DNA from: Aotearoamyces nothofagi
Lineage: Eukaryota; Ascomycota; Leotiomycetes; Leotiales; Tympanidaceae
Direction of reading: 5' to 3'
Assembly: GCA_015345905.1 (NCBI GenBank)
Contig: JADDTR010000015.1
Location: 310,001-374,000 of the forward strand
Length of the DNA: 64,000 nt
In this document: positions 34,306 through 44,993 of the stretch, piece by piece
Layout of the letters: each line of letters begins with the position of its first letter
Position numbering within the stretch: position 1 is the first letter of the stretch
The notes under the pieces: model-generated
Told to the model about the DNA's origin: nothing
The model's input: only the letters and a program-made list of their open reading frames with translations
Database searches by the model: none
Translations under genes and position numbers: made by a program

Positions 34306-36095
34306 AGGTCAACTTCCAAGACCGAGGATATGACTACTAGTCTTGCATTGCTGCTCTGGGCGCTCACCTCGGCTTAATGGTGGCACCCATGAGGGAGGTG
34401 TGAAAACCATAACGTCGATGGACACTGCAAAATGTTGCCGTCACGCAAGCAGCACTGCGCCGAATGAATCTACTGCTGCAAATACGAGTACGTCGTATAT
34501 GCTACCCAACCGGCTTCTCACTCGCGCTGCGTATGTACAGCAATGGATGGTCGATATGGTCGATTGATGCCAGTCTCGGTGCGACCGATACAGGGAGATG
34601 CACAGAGCTGAGGGCAGGAAGGGGTCAGCTATTGTGATAGAAGAATACAAAGTAGAAGACAGAGAATCCCCGTCAAGTGGGAGAAGTACAAAAGAAGACG
34701 TACACAAGGTGCCGTACGGGTACATGTAGGTATATTTGTATATTTCCTGCGTATCCCAGCGGGGTCGTTCGGCTACCCCAACCCAAGCTGGGGGCGCCCC
34801 GTTGGCATGTCCAACAGCATCGCATCAGCTCCGTCACTGGCTGGATTGCGAGACTGAGGTTACTCGGCACCGTCGGTATGGCCAGCGGGCGGTAGGGAGG
34901 TACGCAGTAAAGTGGTCGATCTGACAGTCATTACTGCCCTGACCCTGTAGTTCCCGAGGATGCGATACGGCAGTGGTGAAGTGTAAGTGGACACTGTGGA
35001 CACTGGAAATGGTTGATAGAGAGCCGAGGCCTCGCGGTTATTCCGTCGATGCTGTCTGTGGGTATCGCGGTCCACCTTTGGGTGTCTTACTTCCTGATGC
35101 CGTTAATTCTCTATGGGTTAAGCTGTTACTGAAGAGCGGGGCCTGGCCGTGCTGGAGATGATTGCACAGCGGGTGACTTGACTATACAGGAGCGACAGTA
35201 CTTTATGCCTGGATGCGCCCTCACGTCTTTGAAATGATTGCCAAACATGAAGGTCGAGTACAGCTGCTGCTACAGCGTCCGCCACGACAGCTCAGCTACA
35301 ACTCCGCGTTGCTTGGCTTGTTTGCCCCGCGCTCCCGCTCTGTGGGGAGAGTCGGGACGAATAGTCTGGTGCTATTTGGTATACATCTAGATAACGAGTA
35401 ACTCGTAACGGGTAGCCCCAGAATGCCGCACCGCAATCTTGGAGAGATGTCGCCCTCCAGACGAGACCCCACAGCTCTACAGCTCTCTCTTCTCGGTATG
35501 CATGAATAAGTACAGTCGGTATATAAGTCGTAGCATTCTCGTTTTGCACCTGCACAGTATCTTCTCCTTAACTGCCACTATATACGTAGCATATGCATAG
35601 CTATCTCGTCTCCTTTCAAACGCCTTCTGTCCTGCTTTGTGAACATTACTCGTTAGCTATCTGATCGCTAGAAAATGGAGAGTGCAAGCTACCTGGCCTT
35701 AAATTTACCTTAATTGAGTAGGTAACGGAGGGTGCTGGCATCGCGCCGCCCCGTTCTAGGTTTCGGCAATGTGTTCCAACCCTATTCTTCTATTTTATTC
35801 AAGAGGGAATCCTCCACTCTGTCTCCCTGCTCTGCCCGACCTGTCCTCCTCATACCATATCTCTGAGTACCAGAATCGCCCGTTCTCTGCTCTGTTCCCA
35901 TCACTCCACAGTCCGAAGTAGACAGCTGTAGCAGCATAAACCGAAGCATCGAAATGCGCATTGTCCTGTACTTGTACTGTGTAACTCCGCTTTAATGCCT
36001 TCACCCTTGCATGGCCGGCTCGATACCCTGCTTTCCCATTCTCGGGAAAGCATCTAGCATCTTCAAAGCTCTTATCTTGCTGTTCAGTCGATGCG
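34306..36095. other. Intergenic, no gene seen
   Basis: About 1.8 kb with only short open frames on both strands. It contains promoter space for the divergent ligase (minus) and the 36096 gene (plus). No repeat or RNA gene recognised. Confidence 0.45.
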
Positions 36096-37523
36096 ATGAG
36101 TCGGAATCCTAGCATGCCGGCCCCAGTGCCTGTTTTTCAACCAGGCAAGAATGATCGATACTGGGTCTATGAGCCGGTCGCAATTAAGGAGCACCATGAC
36201 GGAGGAGAAGTCTCTAGGGAAAACATCTTAAGCCTTTCTAGAAGAAGACGGCATTCGAGTGGATTGGAGGAAATACCTGCTTCCCAGACTCTCGTAACGG
36301 CATCTGCCTCTCCTGCTGGAATGCAGCCAGCCATATCTCCGAAGATAAACGACATTGCCTGGAATAGCATATTGAATGAGGAAAATATCCTGGAAGATGG
36401 ATTAAAACGGCTGAGAACATCTGCCGCTGTGCAAAATGCTCCGAAGGCATATGCCCCTCTATCAGATAGCGAGGTGTATGCCGGAAGTAGTCTGGAAGGT
36501 GGAATGAAGAGAACCAGGAAGCCAGTAGCTGGCCAACGACCTGTATGTCGGACTAGGAGCCTAGGCAGAAGTTTCATGCGGGGTTCCATGAAGCCCAGAT
36601 CTCGAATTAGAGTCAGCTTTCCTCGGGCGATTCTCCGATCGAAAAGGCTTGTACAAGTACAATCCACAAGGCGCTTAATAGGCTCTAATAGGTTTCAAAG
36701 ACCTTCAATCAACAAGCAGGGTGCCGTATCAGAACCATGGCGTCGTAGGAAACGACAACGTCAATCCTCTTATGGTTCTCTAGACAGCGTCAGTGACACC
36801 ATTGAGGTCATAACCGACTCTCTACTGCAGAGGAAGTATTTCTATAGCGAGACTGCTACCGAGCCACTTCTAGAGAATGAATTCAGATCAGAGCCAGAGA
36901 GCGCTCGAGTCTCTCGTTTGTCCATCCAATCCTCAAGCTCAGTATCGGATATTAGTCGTGGGATCAATAACCCTCCAGTCTTGTCTCGTGAAGATGTCTC
37001 TGGTTCGGTATCAGAGGTCTCGAATGTTCCAAGTGACGTTTTCGATGAGCATGCTATGTCTATAGCTAGCGAAGCTCTTCAAGAAATTTCTCTAGACGTT
37101 CCGCCAATTGATTGTATCACTCTATCAAATAACGCGGCGACATCATCACCTGAGAAACAGGTTGCGAGAAATGCTAGTCGAGTTTCTCTACAGCAGCCTT
37201 ACGAACCATCTCAGACATGGCCACCTTTTTCCATAGTCAGTACTCCTAGCACTGCGTTGCCAGGGTGTACTGATGGAGATTATACTTTGCAGCAGGCCCG
37301 ATTAAAAAATTGCGTGCCCAACTCTGAAGGCACCGAAAATAATGATGAACATAGTACTGAACATGATTTGGACGATCATCTACAAGAATTGGCTGCCTGC
37401 AAGGCTCCAACCTTATATACAACAACACATGGTAAATTAGTTTTCTTATCATATCCGAGGTATTCTATATTATTCTATCCTGTCAGTCTTCATTCTTTGA
37501 TTTCTTTGATTTCACGGCCTTAA
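36096..37523 (+). CDS. Basic Ser/Arg-rich hypothetical protein
   Basis: A single open frame of 475 residues from the ATG at 36096; a second ATG 5 nt upstream is out of frame. The N-terminal third mixes basic blocks (SLSRRRRHSSG, WRRRKRQRQSS) with Ser/Pro stretches; the middle has repeated RSRIRVSF-like basic runs that could be nuclear-localisation signals; the C-terminal third is acidic and Ser/Asp-rich (SREDVSGSVSEVSNVPSDVFDE). No domain recognised. The last 40 residues become hydrophobic and Leu/Ser/Tyr-rich after a possible donor (ACACATG|GTAAAT near 37432), so the true end may be spliced elsewhere. It neighbours the AlkB-type gene in the same orientation. Function unknown. Confidence 0.55.
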   Translation: MSRNPSMPAPVPVFQPGKNDRYWVYEPVAIKEHHDGGEVSRENILSLSRRRRHSSGLEEIPASQTLVTASASPAGMQPAISPKINDIAWNSILNEENILEDGLKRLRTSAAVQNAPKAYAPLSDSEVYAGSSLEGGMKRTRKPVAGQRPVCRTRSLGRSFMRGSMKPRSRIRVSFPRAILRSKRLVQVQSTRRLIGSNRFQRPSINKQGAVSEPWRRRKRQRQSSYGSLDSVSDTIEVITDSLLQRKYFYSETATEPLLENEFRSEPESARVSRLSIQSSSSVSDISRGINNPPVLSREDVSGSVSEVSNVPSDVFDEHAMSIASEALQEISLDVPPIDCITLSNNAATSSPEKQVARNASRVSLQQPYEPSQTWPPFSIVSTPSTALPGCTDGDYTLQQARLKNCVPNSEGTENNDEHSTEHDLDDHLQELAACKAPTLYTTTHGKLVFLSYPRYSILFYPVSLHSLISLISRP

Positions 37524-38379
37524 GGCCCGTCATTCCCTCCTCATCAATCATCTCCACCATCCATAATGTCCAATCTACAACATTGGGCTATCTTTATTAT
37601 TGCTTCCATAGAAATGTTACAACAGTGGGCAGCACTAACTGTACCACTCAATCATATTGCCCAGAGGTATTTTGAAGCCTGGTGGATTTTCCAGATTTAT
37701 ACCTACTAAGTAGCTGCTGAGTGGAGTTTCTACCAACATTCACCAGAATCTTACTTCATCACGATAAATCAACCTTGAGAGAGTAGAGGATTAGCGCGTT
37801 GCTTTATGCCTATCATGCCTCTCTTTACAGCCATGAGATTCAACATTCAGAGTTGATGTTGGACGCAGAAGCTTAGAGCTATTTCTGCTACCATTGGCTT
37901 CTTCCAGTCTACGGGCTTAGCAACACTCGATATCTACTTGAATATTCCGGGTACTTAAGATCTAATAAACTCGACATCATCACTAAACTTCTTCTCTCCT
38001 GAACTGTTGTTTAGAGAAGGAAGCAGGTCTACCATTTGGCGCACGGACCGTGTTCCGAAATATTAGGCACCACCTCCTCCCAGACAGTCTTCGGGGCAAT
38101 CCTCCAGGTTCACCACCAACTCTTCTTGAACAATTCATTTGTCCTACTTTGATATTAGTACTCTCACATTATAATCAGATCCCCATTTTCAGATCCTATT
38201 CTCAAACCCGATCTCAGTCTGGTTCAGCACGGCCGGCCTTGCAAGTCGCAGCAGCCTGCTTGAACTGTCTATATCTCTTGAGTCTTCATACATTTGGTTT
38301 CTTTTTTAAATACAAGTGTCCATATAAACGCGCACACATAGGCAGTACCTGAGCATACTGCTCTGGCTAGCCAGGGGCA
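37524..38379. other. Intergenic / promoter of the AlkB-type gene
   Basis: No supported frame. About 855 bp, moderately AT-rich with short pyrimidine runs close to the ATG at 38380. Confidence 0.4.
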
Positions 38380-41300
38380 ATGGACTCCAGGATGCTTACT
38401 TCTACTAAAGCAGATGAACTACTTGCCATGGAGCTACAACGGCAGCTGAATGCCAATCCACGACGCGCATCAGCTTCACGGCTCTCAGCAAGGACCCTAC
38501 TGCCAATGGAGACACCTGCCCCTAAGAATGCGCGTGAAAAACATGCTGTGCTTCCTCCTACCCCGGAATCTATGGTATTTCCATTTATTATTGTGAGTCA
38601 AAAGGTGTCGGGCGCGTCGATATTTTCTCCATTTAGCTCCCCTCATAATCCTAATGATACTCATTCGGATAAGGTGAAGACAAATAAGAGGCAAGACTCT
38701 ATTTCTAGCCGTAAGATGCTACACATTTATGGAAATGTAAGTACTCCGATCCCCATCAAACTGGAAAGATTCCAACTAACAGGAGTTCTCGAAGCCTTCC
38801 GCACGCGATAGCGGCCTCCCCAAGAGAAAGCGCGCTTTACATCTAACTGATATCACTGTCAACGAAGGTGACAGTAAGAGCAATCCGCCACCGGGTCCTG
38901 AGCTGCTCCAAATGGTTGAGGCAGCCAAGAAGAACCAGGAGTTCGCCATGCGAGTTGAATCATCTGTTGTCCGACGTATTGATGACAAATGGATGGCTCC
39001 CCAGATGTGTGATAAGTATGTACTGGCTCTGTATGTGTCTGGGCATCTATTGACTTCCCCAGCTGTGCGGTTCTTGAAACCAAAAATACGAGATCAGCCT
39101 GTAATCGGAACTTCCCCTGTGCTTCATGTGTAAGCAAAGATAAGACTTGTCATCAAGGCACCTTTATGGCCATCCTAAAACCCTGGAAGAGATGGCCCCA
39201 AAGCGGGACTGGACAAGGTCAACAGTTCAGATCAGATACTTCTACCGAACTGCCTCTGGTTGCACCTCGTCTTAGCCAGAATGAAGACGGATGTTGGCTA
39301 CTCATACCCACTTCTCCGCCAGAGAACCAACACTCAAGGAAACGCAAGATAGCAGAGTTGCTCCATGATCCTCCAGCCACAACTTCATCTCATGTCAGCA
39401 AAGACCCGGCAGATTTCAAAGTTATTCTTGCCACTCATGTCTACCAGGAGTCAAATGGGACGTGGAGCTCGGAGTCTCCAGCTCCACCTTGCCACCGTGG
39501 CAGAAAGCGGAAGAGCGACGACGAAGAATTCATACCAGCTACACGGCAATCCAGCCCAGATACACAAGAAGAGTTTCTTTCAACATCACCGGACTTCTCA
39601 GCTCGCAAACGAAAGCCGACAAAGAAAACTAGTTATGTCAAATACCATCAGTCTGTGCAGGAAGATAAGCCAGAGCCATATGGGCAACCTCCAGTATGGG
39701 CTGAAAAGCGCCAAGCTCTTTGCGAAACACTTCCCTATTATAGAGCCTACATGTCGGGCGCTTATATGCATAATGGCATCGCGCGCGCATTCATGGTAGA
39801 TAAAGAAGTTGGTCCTCGCGACAAGTTTGACGAGGAAATCTTGATTGCTCGGGTGTAAGTATTTGATTACCATTTGTCGGTAATATGCAGCTGACAACTC
39901 TGATAGTGGTGGAGGCAGGAAATTAGACGAGGAGAGTGGACAAATGATCCAGAAGGCTGATCAAGAGAAGAGCGCCTTCGGACTAGGCTTTCAAAGAGCA
40001 AAGGACATGAATGTGGCAGTAGCGATCATTGCTGGTAAGTGTCGGTCCCTAATACTCGAGAAGCATTTCAACTAGAAGAAGGGGCACCAAAATGATATTC
40101 GACAGTTATTGACTACTGCTGGGATGGCCCAAGACTTATGCTGATCATGGTGCAGGCCAAGGAAATAAAATTAGTCCCTCCAAGCTCCCCCACTATTACA
40201 ATATCCTCGACTGGTTTCACGTCACTGATGTCTGGTGCGAGAAGAGTGGCCCATTTAAATGCTGGATGGTTCGTCTTGAGAAAGTCTGTCTTGGTGTCAA
40301 ATCATGGTGGGCTCCAGCTACATCCCCGCTTCCGAATCCTTCTAGAGATCTCAATACTTTCAGAACACGGATAGGCGCCTGCACAGTATGCAATCGCCCT
40401 AGCAAGGAGATCTTCAATGCCGGCTGGGCTTGTCTCGTTACATCTTGCAGAGAGTTTTTCAACTTTGGCAAAGACATTGATGATGTAAGTCTTGACTACA
40501 ACGAAGCATTTATGAATGAGCGAACCAGATTTCTGGGCAACTATCTCGACGAATTAGCGCCGCCGCTTCTTAGCCAGCATGATGTTGAGTTGGTCGATTG
40601 CTCTGGGATCGAGGCCATTTACGCCAAGGGTATTGTTTGCCCAGTTTGCAAGGGATGTAGCCGCCGCATTGAATGGCAGCAGTGGACTTGCGAGACTCCT
40701 GGGTGTACATTCACTCATCGAATACCTCAGAAAGTGGTTAAGATTCAAGATGCTATCGCAAGCAGTATTGGAATGATGACCGAATTCTGGAACGGAAGGT
40801 TCGGCATCCGTTTTGAACAAAAGTCCATGGGCTTGTATAATGTATTCGAATATCTCATTCCAGGACTGGACCAGGATAGTGCGCCTGTTGGGATTATCCG
40901 ACATTTCAAAGCAACGGGCATCATCAATCGCCAACCAGACGGCCCGAATGATCTATTCCATCAAATGCAAAAGGGAGACTTTGGTCTCAAGAGAAACGCT
41001 GCGCGTCAAAAGGGGTCTACTGGGGAAGTCCTCACATCACATTGGGCTGCGAATTGGGGTGCACCCTACAAGTACGGAGTTTCGGTACTATCTAAGGGGT
41101 TCGATGAGGCCCCGCCCGTTCTTATCAAGGCTCTGAAGCGACTTACTTGGGCAGGCGAACAGACCGTCACTGAAAACCTTGAACCGTTCCATCCATTCAA
41201 CGAACTTCTGTCTATTGGGTATTTCGAGCAGACTGCGATTGGCTATCATGATGATGGAGAAAAAGAGCTCGGTCCCACAGTCGCAACTCTATCTTTAGGG

Positions 41301-41852
41301 GCCAGTGCGTCTATGACACTTCGTCCAAAGGCTAAAAGTGGTCTCGGACCAGATTCAAAGAATGTAAAGGGTACTAAAGGCGACGTTTTAAGGATAAATC
41401 TCGATCATGGCGACCTTGTGGTGATGCATGGCCCTGGAATCCAGAAGCTCTACGAGCATGCTGTTACCCCGCACGGAAAGCTGCGATTCGCATTAACTTG
41501 TAGATATGTGCGTCCAGAGCTTATGGCGAACGATGAAGAGAGGCAATACGCCGAAATCAAAGGGAAGCTTCCTGAGGGTCATGAACAGTACAGTTACGAC
41601 GGAGACTTAAATCCCAAGTTATCGGAAGTGATCGATGAGGAAAGTCCAGCAACAGTCACAGCGACCCAAGCAGCCATAAACAGAATCGAGGCGATGCACG
41701 TAGCCGGTGCGTTCCAGAGGGAGCAGCTTGAACAAATGGTCAACTTCTTTGATGGCATTCGAGATATGCTGCGCATTCCAGAGGAAACTCTCAGTCGACC
41801 CGAGCAGGTAGTTGCTTTTCCTGGAGACGTTCCAATGCCAGATCCAAACTAA
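38380..41852 (+). CDS. AlkB-type 2OG-Fe(II) dioxygenase with Zn2Cys6-like and twin C4 zinc motifs
   Basis: Five exons: 38380-38736, 38783-39015, 39063-39854, 39907-40034 and 40156-41852, giving 1068 residues. Residues 1-190 are disordered. The exon 2/3 junction builds a six-cysteine cluster at 195-226 (C-x2-C-x11-C-x5-C-x2-C-x6-C); its second half matches a Zn2Cys6 cluster, its first spacer is longer than the usual x6. Basic Ser/Pro linkers (RKRKSDDEE, ARKRKPTKKT) follow. Two C-x2-C-x13-C-x4-C motifs occur at C579-C601 and C665-C687. The AlkB core has H868-x-D870 (YHDDGEKELGP), TLSLGASASMTLRP, HGDLVVM, distal H938 and R947-x5-R953. All iron and 2-oxoglutarate ligands are present, so activity is plausible. 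Known AlkB enzymes oxidatively demethylate nucleic-acid bases; DNA targeting through the cluster is inference. The last intron (121 nt) has another acceptor at 40105 that breaks the frame. Confidence 0.85.
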
Positions 41853-42744
41853 TGCCCTTCCTCCTGCCTTGAGAATTGAATTAAAACCATTGGTAATCAT
41901 CGGCAATTGTTTCAATTCAAAAAGGTTTGCCTATATCAATATGTTATGCAAGTCTAGCTTTGAGTTTTTGAGTTCTTCTGTGGTCGAATATATCATTAAT
42001 AATTGCTATACAGTGGCTACAATTTGCTTGGGTTATTAGCTTCCCAGTGGGTTTGGCGGGGGTTTAATGGATTGTGTGATGGACATGGATGATTACGATG
42101 GCCATTTGCTCTTATTTCATAGCGGTATTTTTCGTGGGCTTATTTACGGTGCTTTCAAGTTGCTCGAATATTACAGCGGTGTCAAATAGGTTTAATGGAG
42201 CTTGGGTGTTTGCTGGGTGAACAGCATGGGGCTTATCAGCTCTCTGGATGGACAGGCAGAAGAGCGTGGCTTAAGTATTGCATTATTGCCGCACACATAG
42301 ATACTTGGAATGATAGAGTTTCATCACATTTCTCTGCGTTCCTTACCGTGGATATAGTGATAGTTCACAATTAGAGCCTCGTAGTAATGGTACTCACGGC
42401 ATGATGTGGCCAGGCATACTTATTCTATCCTTTTCAGGGGCAGTTTGAGGCATCTGCTATAGCACTTCCTTTTTGGTCAGTTTGCCCAGAGCTCCCATTC
42501 GAGGGCATAATGCCTGGTGGAAGAACACTGCACATGGGCGGAAACTCGAGATGTACTCGGGGGGAGGGCTGCGCTTCGAAGTCGCAGAAACGACCGGGAT
42601 TATAATTCGATTGGCCGGTGCTGTATGTGACGGGTTTCATCACGCGCGCGTTTCTGGGGATGCGGCACGGATTGTACTTGTACACATGGACTTTGGACGA
42701 GTCCGCGGCAGTTTTTATTGTCCCAGAGGCCCTGTTCTGCAAGA
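41853..42744. other. Intergenic, no gene seen
   Basis: About 900 bp of 3' flank of the dioxygenase gene and upstream DNA of the kinase gene, without a supported frame. Confidence 0.4.
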
Positions 42745-42814
42745 GATATATATAGATCCTACTCTCGTCGTCTCAGCTGTCTGCCTCGAGCGCAGTCCTC
42801 CCACTTATATATAG
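42745..42814 (+). promoter_or_regulatory. Twin TATA-box core promoter of the kinase gene
   Basis: Two strong TATA elements, atatatatag at 42745-42754 and tatatatag at 42806-42814, lie about 60 bp apart, each followed by a similar a(t/c)cct(a/c)c word. The second is only about 22 bp before the ATG at 42836, so the upstream box is the better candidate for a translated mRNA and the lower one could yield a leaderless or internally started message (next in-frame ATG is codon 4). Strong TATA boxes in fungi usually mark regulated genes. Confidence 0.5.
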
Positions 42815-42835
42815 ACCCTCCCGGTCTGCTTCGCA

Positions 42836-44086
42836 ATGTCTTCGATGGATTATAGCCTGCGTGGCGTGGAAGGAGATATTTCCCGCATTGCTCCTTTGTT
42901 CTTATATAAGGCCAATCTCGACGACGAAGATTTTGCTGAAGTTCCAGCAAGCCCTCCAGAAGCTCCCATATCCTTAGAAGTCGATTCAATGAAGACGTCT
43001 ACGAGCTCCTGCGTTACCATAGCGCAGCCCAGGGCTGAGATCGGCCGTCTGCGGAGCTGGGGGATACCTGAAAACTATGAGTGGTCATCCCGTCATAGAG
43101 GCGATACGGATCCGGTTCTTAAACCGGGCGAGACGGCTGGCACGCTCTATCCAACCCCCGCGGACTCCAGTCTCGGCAGCGGAGGCTTCTCACACGTTCA
43201 TAAGGTACTCTGCAACGAGGGCAGAGTCCTTGCCAGAAAGTCTACGAAGATGAAGAATCTCAAGCGGGACGAGAGCGTCGTCAACGAGATCAGAGCCCTG
43301 CGGACGCTACGCCACGAGCATATCGTCCAGCTGGTCGGCTCGTGCACGTCGCCATGGAACCAGCAATTCTGCATCTTTATGCATCCCGTTGGTGACTTCG
43401 ATCTCCGAGACTACTTCACTGCTGCCACCCAGTATGCCACACAGCGCACGGTTCGCAACCTGACGAGCTGGATGGGGTGTCTGGCGAACGCAGTGGCATT
43501 CGCTCACGCCAACGGCATCAAGCACAAAGATATCAAGCCTCAGAATATCCTTGTGCTATACGATACCAACACCGTCATCTTGGCGGACTGGGGTCTCTCG
43601 TCCGACTTCCACGGCCGCACGCTGGGAAGTCTCTCTACCAACCCCTCGGGATTCACGCCCGCGTATGCACCACCCGAGGTCCTCGATCCCAATCCAGAGA
43701 TGCGCTCGTCGCAAGACGTATTCCCTCTCGGCCTGGTCTTTGGAGAAATGCTGGACAACATCTTGCGCGGCGACGGATATTCGGCCGGGGAGCAGAGGGT
43801 CGACGAGAGACAGCAGGGTCTGCGCAAGACTTCGGCTTTCGTGCCTGCGGGAATGACAAGAGAGGAAGATGCCTTCGTCCGGAGCATGTCTGGCAAAGAA
43901 GGGAAGGTCGACGATCATGATCTTCGGCTCTTGTTTTCTGTCATGGCTGCGAAAGACCCCAAACGGCGGCCAACGGCCAAGGCAGTGGCGGAGTATTTGA
44001 AGAGGAAGCAATATTGGGGACGGCGGGCTCGACCTTTCGGATTAAATATCGGCACTGAATATTGGATGTGTGGGCATTGTTGTTAA
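42836..44086 (+). CDS. Protein kinase, intronless, with DWG metal-binding motif
   Basis: Single exon, 416 residues. The kinase domain spans about 112-392: Gly-rich loop LGSGGFSHV (113-121), beta-3 Lys135 (LARK), alpha-C Glu151 (NEI), catalytic loop HKDIKPQN (D232, N237), DWG at 251-253 in place of DFG, PAYAPPEV in place of APE, D294 in SQDVFPLG and R378 in DPKRRPT. All residues needed for catalysis are present, so this is probably active despite DWG and APP. The N-terminal 110 residues are acidic then polar without a domain; the C-terminus ends in Cys-rich CGHCC. It resembles fungal accessory Ser/Thr kinases of unclear role rather than a core signalling kinase. No introns and a strong double TATA set it apart from its neighbours. 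Confidence 0.88.
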   Translation: MSSMDYSLRGVEGDISRIAPLFLYKANLDDEDFAEVPASPPEAPISLEVDSMKTSTSSCVTIAQPRAEIGRLRSWGIPENYEWSSRHRGDTDPVLKPGETAGTLYPTPADSSLGSGGFSHVHKVLCNEGRVLARKSTKMKNLKRDESVVNEIRALRTLRHEHIVQLVGSCTSPWNQQFCIFMHPVGDFDLRDYFTAATQYATQRTVRNLTSWMGCLANAVAFAHANGIKHKDIKPQNILVLYDTNTVILADWGLSSDFHGRTLGSLSTNPSGFTPAYAPPEVLDPNPEMRSSQDVFPLGLVFGEMLDNILRGDGYSAGEQRVDERQQGLRKTSAFVPAGMTREEDAFVRSMSGKEGKVDDHDLRLLFSVMAAKDPKRRPTAKAVAEYLKRKQYWGRRARPFGLNIGTEYWMCGHCC

Positions 44087-44993
44087 CTCGGCTTGAGGAC
44101 TGGATTTCTTACGATTGCCATATTGGATATATTGAATGTTACTTCATCATTTTCTAGCAACGGTATTTAAGCACTTGGAAAGAGGTGGATATTCAATAGA
44201 AGTCTAGAAAATATATTTGACATATTAAAAAATAGACCTGGCAATGAGATATAGAGAAGGATTATCAAGCAAATAAATTCACCTGTTGCGTTAACTCCAG
44301 CTTTAGTATCTAAGCTACTTATAATGTACATATAATTAGATGTTCTTCAAAGTACTTTTATATACAATGATTTCCGATGACTTATATTTCATACACTATT
44401 CAGTTATCCTTCTATACACCATCTAGCTTCTTTGACTATAACAGATCAATAAGAGTTCTGATTTAGTTCTGAGCTTTCAGGCGTTCCTAGAAAAACAACT
44501 GTAATAGTCATATTACTATTACTAAAAGACTCGGGATAACAAAGTAAACTCGTGGGATTCCATGGGATGTAGGTAATCCTAAGGATTTCGCCATAAAGGC
44601 CATGTAATGTACCCAGAAGTGACGGATAATGAGGCCACCAAGTAGCCTAAATCTAGTCCGAACTCCGGATACTTAAGTGCTCACTAGCTCATCAGCTAGT
44701 AGAACGTATAATTTGGCATGTCCATAGATGCCGAAAAAGGAAAAAAGCCGAAAAGGCGATTTGATGTCTCTTTTCATTAGCTAGAGATGCTCAGTCTCCG
44801 CCAGCAAACACGAATGCCGATGTTTGTAAGATACTAAAGCTTTTATATCAGAGGAGCCTTTGCTATAATATATTTGCTAAGGCGAAGGTAGATAATAGTT
44901 ATAGAAAATATGAGCTTACCTAAGATACCATGACTCCGGATAAGTAGGTTGCGTTGAAGGATCGACTGTATTCAATCCCTTCCCATAGGGTAC
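44087..44993. other. AT-rich intergenic stretch
   Basis: About 900 bp, clearly more AT-rich than the neighbouring genes, with many TATA-like words and no coding frame. It lies between the convergent 3' ends of the kinase and Est1-like genes. Confidence 0.45.

Noticed and set aside
39134-39165. Two separate genes, 38380-39133 and 39166-41852
   Set aside because: The intron 39016-39062 joins both in frame and completes a six-cysteine cluster; a two-gene reading leaves the second without a sensible start.
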